Below are positions 14,186 through 17,881 of a DNA stretch of 17,881 nt, piece after piece (position 1 is the first letter of the stretch; each line of letters starts with the position of its first letter). The notes below the pieces were generated by a model that did not search any database, was not told the DNA's origin, and was given only the letters and a program-made list of their open reading frames with translations. This DNA comes from Chloroflexota bacterium. Lineage in GTDB: Bacteria > Chloroflexota > Anaerolineae > UBA4142. The stretch covers positions 1-17,881 of the forward strand of contig JACQGS010000030.1 of NCBI GenBank assembly GCA_016199405.1. Direction: 5' to 3'. The translations under genes and the position numbers were made by a program.

Positions 14186-15940
14186 TTAGTCTCGTACTCC
14201 AAATCGCCCGCCCAATTTTTGCGCGCCGAAAACGAGCACAATCAAAAACGTAATGAACAGCACGCTCATCGCGGCGAGGCGCGGGGTGTTCCCGCCCTCG
14301 ATCATATCGAAGATCATCACCGCGATCACTTGCGATTGACTGCTCGCCAGCAAAACCGACGTCGAAAGTTCGCGCATCGAAACGGTAACGATATACACCC
14401 AGCCGGCGAGCAAGCCGGGTTTGAGAAGCGGCAAAGTGATTTTCAAAAACGTATGCCGCCACGATGCGCCGGCGACTTGCGCGGCTTCTTCCAGTTCGCG
14501 ATGGATTTGCACCATCGTCGCGGTCGTCGTGCGGATGCCGTAGGGCATAAAGCGCGTGATATAGGCGATCAACAAAATCCAGAGCGTGCCGTACACGCCG
14601 ATCCGGAACGTGAGATAGACCCACATCAAACTGACCGCCATGACGAGACCGGGCACGGTAATCGGCAGAAACGCCATCAAGTCGAGGAGCCCGCGCCCGC
14701 GCCAATTCGTGCGAACCGTAATCCACGAAATGATCGCCGTCAAGACCATCACCAGCGTCGCCGCGCCAATGCCGAGCATCAGCGAATTCGTGAACGCCGC
14801 ACGCGCGCGCAGGCAAAACGATTGCCCGGGCTGGCAGTCCAGGATGTTGAACGCGGCATAGTTGTCGAGCGTCAACTTGTCGAGCATATCCAGAGCGGGC
14901 GGCGTAAAATACGGGATGACCGAGCCCCACAGCAAAATGAAGAAGGGCAAGCCGACGATGAGGAAAAAGTAAAACAGAAACAGCCCCATCGTCACATAAC
15001 GGCCCTTGCCGAGTTCGATCGTGCGCGGGCGGTACGCTTTGCCGCTGACGGTTGCGTATTTTTCCGAGCGCTTGAGCGCGCGGTTATAGAAATAAATGCC
15101 GACGACGGACAGCCCGATGAGAATGAGCGAGTACGCGCTCGCCAGCCCGAAATCAGGCGGAAAACCTTTCAGCGCGAGATAAATGCGCGACGTGAATACC
15201 GGAATGCGCGTGGGCGCGGACAACCCGATCAACGCCGGCACCTCGAACGATTCCAGCCCGCGAATGAACATGATGAGCGTGACCGAGGCGAGCGCCGGCA
15301 ACATCAACGGCAGCGTGACGCGGCGCAATGTCGTCCACGTATTCGCGCCGGCGGTCGTCGCGGCTTCTTCGAGCGCGGGGTCCATCGAGCGAAACGCGGC
15401 GGTCATCAAGACGAACACGATCGGCGAGAGATGCATCGCCTCGACCCAAACCATTCCACCCAACGTAAACACATCAAAGGGCGGCGAAGCCAGATTGAAA
15501 ATCGAAACGAGCGAGCGATTGATAAAGCCGATGCGCGGCGAGAGCAGATAAATCCACGCAATCGTGTGCAAGACGCCGGGAATAATGAACGGCACGAGCG
15601 TCAACGAATAAAAGAGCGATTTGAGCGGCGTATCCGTGCGTTCGAGAATCCACGCAAGCGCGGTCCCGACAACCAGCGCCAGCAGGGACGAACCGAACGC
15701 GTAGATGGTTGAGTTGAGCAACAAGGGATAGAGCGTGGGGTCGGCGTACGCATGCAAAAGATTATTAAATGTGAATTCCCCGGCGACGCCGGGATCGCCG
15801 GTTTTGAACGCGCCGACGAGGAGCATTCCGATTGGAATGACGGTAAAGTACGCGACGACAACCACCGGCACGCCGAGAAAAATCCAGCGCGGGTCGAAGC
15901 GGAAATTTGAAAGCCGCGGGCGTGGAATGGATAGTTGCAT
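14186..15940 (-). CDS. Fused double ABC permease, ferric-iron type (FbpB-like)
   Basis: A 584-residue permease with two binding-protein-dependent permease domains in one chain, about 12 TM helices. Each half has its own EAA loop: EEAATTAGANTWTTLRRVTLP in the first and EEAAQVAGASWRHTFLKITL in the second. A soluble linker near the middle separates the halves (RSEKYATVSGKAYRPRTIEL). Such fused permeases are typical of FbpB/SfuB ferric and related importers, and they need no second permease gene. I chose ATG 15940 (MQLSIPRPRLSN); the 16 extra codons upstream are encoded by the inverted heptamer array. No SD precedes it, so translation may depend on coupling or on the hairpin upstream. The lipoprotein gene is upstream and the ATPase downstream. 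Confidence 0.92.
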   Translation of the reverse strand: MQLSIPRPRLSNFRFDPRWIFLGVPVVVVAYFTVIPIGMLLVGAFKTGDPGVAGEFTFNNLLHAYADPTLYPLLLNSTIYAFGSSLLALVVGTALAWILERTDTPLKSLFYSLTLVPFIIPGVLHTIAWIYLLSPRIGFINRSLVSIFNLASPPFDVFTLGGMVWVEAMHLSPIVFVLMTAAFRSMDPALEEAATTAGANTWTTLRRVTLPLMLPALASVTLIMFIRGLESFEVPALIGLSAPTRIPVFTSRIYLALKGFPPDFGLASAYSLILIGLSVVGIYFYNRALKRSEKYATVSGKAYRPRTIELGKGRYVTMGLFLFYFFLIVGLPFFILLWGSVIPYFTPPALDMLDKLTLDNYAAFNILDCQPGQSFCLRARAAFTNSLMLGIGAATLVMVLTAIISWITVRTNWRGRGLLDLMAFLPITVPGLVMAVSLMWVYLTFRIGVYGTLWILLIAYITRFMPYGIRTTTATMVQIHRELEEAAQVAGASWRHTFLKITLPLLKPGLLAGWVYIVTVSMRELSTSVLLASSQSQVIAVMIFDMIEGGNTPRLAAMSVLFITFLIVLVFGAQKLGGRFGVRD

Positions 15941-16010
15941 TGACGTGACGTGTGACGAGTGGCGAGTGTCGAGGAAAAACCTCGTCACCCGTCACTCGCC
16001 ACTTGAACCT
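15941..16010. repeat. Inverted heptamer array at the SBP-permease junction
   Basis: GTGACGAGTGGCGAGTGTCG with AGG (15952-15974), a loop AAAAA (15975-15979) and its inverted partner at 15980-16002 pair in 19 of 23 positions. Units are about seven bases (GTGACGA, GTGGCGA, GTGTCGA). It occupies the whole gap between the lipoprotein stop and the permease start. Confidence 0.8.
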
Positions 16011-17108
16011 TTACTTGATTCCGAACAACACCTGATACTCTTTTTGCACGTCACCGGCTTTCAGCAACGTTTGGGGGTCGCCGTAGAAAATGTTGGCAAA
16101 ACCGGCCAAGAGACCTTCAGGTTTGGTCTTGATGCCGGGGCGTAGCGGAATGCGGCCGGCGGCAACCAATGACTCCTGACCTTCCACCGAAAGATACCAG
16201 TCAATGAACACCTTGGCAGCGTTCGGATTCTTGGCATTCTTGGTTATCGCGATGACATGCGGGAACGCGTACGCCGTATCGGTCTTGACCATTTCGATCG
16301 GCGCTTTCTTGTCTTGCAAGGACAAGACGCGGTGCGCGTACACGTTGGGGGTAACATGGAATTCACCCGCGACCAAAAAGTTCGCGAGCTCGGTATGCCC
16401 TTTGACCACGCGCGGCTTTTGCGCGGCGAGTTTGGTCCAGAAATCTTTCGACTTGGCTTCCCCCATCACTTTCTGAGTGTACGCCATCATGGGCCAATCG
16501 TCCGCCTCTAACGCGATCTTGCCCGCCCATTTTGGTTCCAGCAAATCTTCGATCTTTTTGGGCGCGTCTCCTGGCTTGACGAGGTTGGTGTTGTACGCCA
16601 TCACGACCAGATTCAAGCGTTCAGCCGCATACGCGCCTTCGGCATCATACGCGCTGGCGGGATACGCTTTGGTTTCCGGCGAGAGATACTTGCCCGTCAC
16701 GCCGACGCTGAGAAGTTGCACGATGTTCACGTCGGTCGTTTCGACGATGTCCGCGATATGCGTGTTGGCGCGAAATTCAGTGAGCGCTTTTTGCGTCACG
16801 TCTTCACTCGAGCCGCGGAAAAATTCCACCTTGATTTCTGGATATTTCTTGGCGAACGGCGCGAGGACTTTGTCGAATTCCTCCGCGTTGAGGGACGTAT
16901 AAATCATCAACTTGCCCTCTTTTTTCGCGGCGTCTAGCAAAGAGACCGTTGGCGCGGCGGTTGGCGGAACGGCTGTCGCCGCAGGTGGTTGTGTCGCCGC
17001 GGGTTTCGGCGCGACGGTCGGTGGGGCAGCGGTCGGTACCGGCGTCGGCGCGGGCGCGCACGCGACGGCGATCAAGGCGATCCATGCAAGCACGAGAAAC
17101 TTTTTCAT
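16011..17108 (-). CDS. Ferric-iron-type ABC transporter substrate-binding lipoprotein
   Basis: A 365-residue lipoprotein. Signal MKKFLVLAWIALIAVAC with lipid-anchored C17, an Ala/Pro/Thr linker to about residue 55, then an FbpA/PF13416-like domain starting LLDAAKKEGKLMIYTSLN. FRGSSEDVTQKALTEFRA, VVMAYNTNLV, PKWAGKIALE and KNPNAAKVFIDWYLSVEGQE are characteristic of the group. The adjacent Tyr-Tyr pair that binds Fe3+ in classical FbpA is not present, so the ligand may be something else carried by this class (phosphonate, sugar phosphate, thiamine, other). The SD GGAGGAG lies upstream of ATG 17108. It is first in a three-gene operon with a fused permease and an ATPase. Its leader and linker closely resemble those of the lipoprotein encoded at 7962-9071. 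Confidence 0.9.
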   Translation of the reverse strand: MKKFLVLAWIALIAVACAPAPTPVPTAAPPTVAPKPAATQPPAATAVPPTAAPTVSLLDAAKKEGKLMIYTSLNAEEFDKVLAPFAKKYPEIKVEFFRGSSEDVTQKALTEFRANTHIADIVETTDVNIVQLLSVGVTGKYLSPETKAYPASAYDAEGAYAAERLNLVVMAYNTNLVKPGDAPKKIEDLLEPKWAGKIALEADDWPMMAYTQKVMGEAKSKDFWTKLAAQKPRVVKGHTELANFLVAGEFHVTPNVYAHRVLSLQDKKAPIEMVKTDTAYAFPHVIAITKNAKNPNAAKVFIDWYLSVEGQESLVAAGRIPLRPGIKTKPEGLLAGFANIFYGDPQTLLKAGDVQKEYQVLFGIK

Positions 17109-17138
17109 TTTTCTTCTCCTCCTCTAAAGTTTTTGGGT

Positions 17139-17195
17139 AGCAGGGCAGCCATGCTGCCCGTCAACGCGACGCCCAGCGCGGCTGGGCTTCTACCC
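17139..17195. repeat. Two adjacent short GC palindromes in opposite orientation
   Basis: GGTAGCAGGGCAGCCATGCT with GCC (17139-17161) holds GGCAGCCATGCTGCC. GACGCCCAGCGCGGCTGGGC, then TTCTACC (17169-17195), holds GCCCAGCGCGGCTGGGC in the reverse orientation. Both keep the GTAG/CTAC edge seen at 12505 and 13100. Confidence 0.75.
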
Positions 17196-17196
17196 G

Positions 17197-17244
17197 TCAA
17201 CGAAATCTTGTCACCGTATTCACCAGTGCGGGCTGACCTCCTTT
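17197..17244 (-). promoter_or_regulatory. Perfect SD-like site with possible 8-codon leader ORF
   Basis: On the minus strand AAAGGAGGT (17236-17244) precedes GTG 17223, which opens an 8-codon frame (VNTVTRFR) ending in TGA at 17197-17199. It lies about 90 bases before the lipoprotein gene, which has its own SD. It could be a leader peptide or a chance match; the spacing of 12 bases is long. Confidence 0.3.
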
Positions 17245-17345
17245 CACCACGCGCGACGCGCGCGAAGTCGCGCGGGTAACTATTTCAAAGAGCATCTAGT
17301 ACGAAATACGTTCATCGCCGAAGAAAATTGCAGTTGTGTTCCCAC

Positions 17346-17357
17346 GCTTCGCAATGA
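17346..17357. repeat. Solitary arm of the AATGACA palindromic repeat
   Basis: GCTTCGCAATGACA matches the right end of the element at 5623-5734. No left arm was found nearby, so it is a decayed or partial copy. Confidence 0.4.
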
Positions 17358-17399
17358 CAAAAGACGACTTTGCAAATGCCCTGCCTCGAGTCGCGCGAT

Positions 17400-17427
17400 T
17401 TGACAAACCTTTGCCTCAGACTATAAT
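17400..17427 (+). promoter_or_regulatory. Consensus sigma70 promoter for the NYN gene
   Basis: TTGACA (17400-17405) and TATAAT (17422-17427) are both perfect consensus hexamers, 16 bases apart. Transcription would start near 17434, just before a strong hairpin, about 80 bases upstream of the ATG at 17513. Confidence 0.8.
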
Positions 17428-17438
17428 AGTGCCATTCC

Positions 17439-17488
17439 GCCTGCCTCTTCGGGGGTAGGCCGCGAGACCGTACTCACCCGAGTACGGT
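17439..17488 (+). promoter_or_regulatory. Two tandem hairpins in the NYN gene leader
   Basis: Hairpin 1 (17439-17460) pairs GCCTGCCTC with GGGGTAGGC around a C(UUCG)G tetraloop, nine pairs including two G-U. Hairpin 2 (17467-17488) pairs ACCGTACTC with GAGTACGGT perfectly around ACCC and is followed by TTCTGCTTTTC. Hairpin 2 could be a weak intrinsic terminator (attenuator) or a cleavage target. The SD GGAG follows about 15 bases later. Confidence 0.6.
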
Positions 17489-17512
17489 TTCTGCTTTTCT
17501 TGGAGAAAAGTT

Positions 17513-17803
17513 ATGCGCCCCAGAATGTGCATCTATATTGATGGCTTCAATCTTTACTATGGCGCAGTCAAGGACACTCCATACAAGTGGTTGAACCTGC
17601 GCCGAATGTGCGAACTGCTATTGCCTGAATACTCTATCGAGATCATCAAATACTTTACCGCCCGCGTCAGCGCCCGCAAAGATGACCCCGACAAGCCAAC
17701 CCGACAGCAGATTTATTTGAGAGCGCTTCGCACATTGGACAACCTAGTACCCTGTCTCAAAAGTAATCCGTCTGAAAGGCAAGGAGAAAAGCGAACTCCG
17801 TAG
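17513..17803 (+). pseudogene. NYN-domain (LabA/DUF88-like) RNase gene interrupted by an IS630-like element
   Basis: The first 79 codons encode the start of an NYN domain, a PIN-like nuclease fold. CIYIDGFNLYYGAV (6-19) carries the first catalytic Asp and the conserved Asn, and RVSARKDDPDKPTRQQIYL (51-69) is family-typical. NYN proteins are usually about 180-250 residues and have further acidic residues downstream. Here the frame runs into foreign DNA at the TA at 17748-17749 and ends at 17803 with about 17 unrelated residues. The product would lack most of the active site. The SD GGAG lies seven bases before the ATG. Promoter and leader hairpins are intact, so the truncated message may still be made. 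The remainder may lie beyond the IS, outside the window. Confidence 0.8.
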
Positions 17804-17881
17804 ACTGAAACGCATGGGTAAAACCGAAGCCCGCTTGCTGGACCGGGTGCGGATTATTCTTTGGGCCGATCACGGCGTTAC
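17748..17881 (+). mobile_element. Left end of an IS630/Tc1-mariner-type insertion sequence, partial
   Basis: The NYN frame breaks at TA (17748-17749), the dinucleotide target of IS630-type elements. The next bases, CCCTGTCTCAAAAGTAATCC, resemble IS630-type termini, and a transposase frame follows at once. The other end is beyond the window, so the TA duplication cannot be confirmed. Confidence 0.7.
17763..17881 (+). CDS. IS630-like transposase, N-terminal fragment
   Basis: An open frame beginning VIRLKGKEKSELRRLKRM and continuing GKTEARLLDRVRIILWADHG to the window edge. The LKGKE..ELRRL..GKTEARL..R.RIIL.A..G pattern is the first DNA-binding helix-turn-helix of IS630-family transposases. The start codon is not resolved: no ATG precedes the conserved part (CTG 17772 is possible; ATG 17814 is inside the helix). 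The DDE catalytic domain would lie beyond the window. It is transcribed in the same direction as the interrupted NYN gene, so it could be read from that gene's strong promoter. Confidence 0.7.

Larger units (their letters stand above)
17109..17399. other. Gene-free region with repeats between divergent genes
   Basis: This is the leader of the minus-strand lipoprotein operon plus the upstream flank of the NYN gene. It holds two short GC palindromes, a perfect SD-like stretch with a possible mini-ORF (17197-17223), a GC-rich inverted repeat (about 17249-17275) and a lone right arm of the AATGACA repeat (about 17346-17357). I found no convincing promoter for the minus-strand operon. Confidence 0.6.

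Noticed and set aside
14184..14930. N-terminal extension of the iron-type ATPase to 610 codons
   Set aside because: The extension is the permease gene in another frame; the ATPase domain starts normally at ATG 14183, two bases after the permease stop.
14219..15712. Plus-strand open frame of 497 codons over the fused permease
   Set aside because: Highly charged Arg/Asp/His composition typical of the complement of TM-coding GC-rich DNA.
17249..17275. Terminator or operator in the GC-rich inverted repeat CGCGCGAC...GTCGCGCG
   Set aside because: No U-tract in either direction and such alternating GC words are frequent in this genome, so no specific function can be supported.

Overview
The window looks like chromosomal DNA of a Chloroflexota bacterium, probably of the Anaerolineae type. 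This is inferred from the high-GC codon use, TTG/GTG starts with strong Shine-Dalgarno (SD) sequences, lipoprotein leaders followed by long Ala/Pro/Thr linkers, a DUF433/PIN-like toxin-antitoxin remnant, an NYN gene, and many dispersed palindromes. No rRNA, tRNA or CRISPR array was seen.

Layout. (1) 1-2497, plus strand: the tail of a PF04392-type ABC substrate-binding protein, translationally coupled (ATGA) to a Cache-HAMP-GAF class III nucleotide cyclase. (2) 2527-3007, minus strand: a DUF433 antitoxin-like gene with its own promoter, followed by a 48-codon remnant that looks like a truncated PIN-like toxin. (3) 3213-6069, plus strand: a LodA-like quinoprotein oxidase and its LodB-like flavoprotein partner, the protein family that matures the cysteine tryptophylquinone cofactor. 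(4) 6038-12488, minus strand: ubiD, a NitT/TauT-type ABC importer (ATPase, permease, lipoprotein), an MFS transporter and ubiX. This reads as one locus for importing and reversibly (de)carboxylating a probably aromatic acid: UbiX makes the prenylated FMN that UbiD needs. (5) 12550-13008, minus strand: a small membrane protein of unknown function. (6) 13098-17108, minus strand: a ferric-iron-type ABC importer (lipoprotein, fused double permease, ATPase). (7) 17400-17881, plus strand: a consensus promoter, a leader with two strong hairpins, and an NYN-domain RNase gene cut after about 79 codons by an IS630-like element that runs off the window.

The most unusual signal is the repeat landscape. 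Degenerate 7-8-nt tandem arrays occupy five co-directional gene junctions and supply start or stop codons; three of them fold into long hairpins. A TGTCATT...AATGACA palindromic element sits upstream of lodA, and a second copy lies in frame inside lodB, adding roughly 38 residues. A third family, short palindromes around GCCCAGCCGCGCTGGGC, occurs four times near gene ends. Several long antisense ORFs and N-terminal ORF extensions are explained by GC-rich codon bias or by these repeats.
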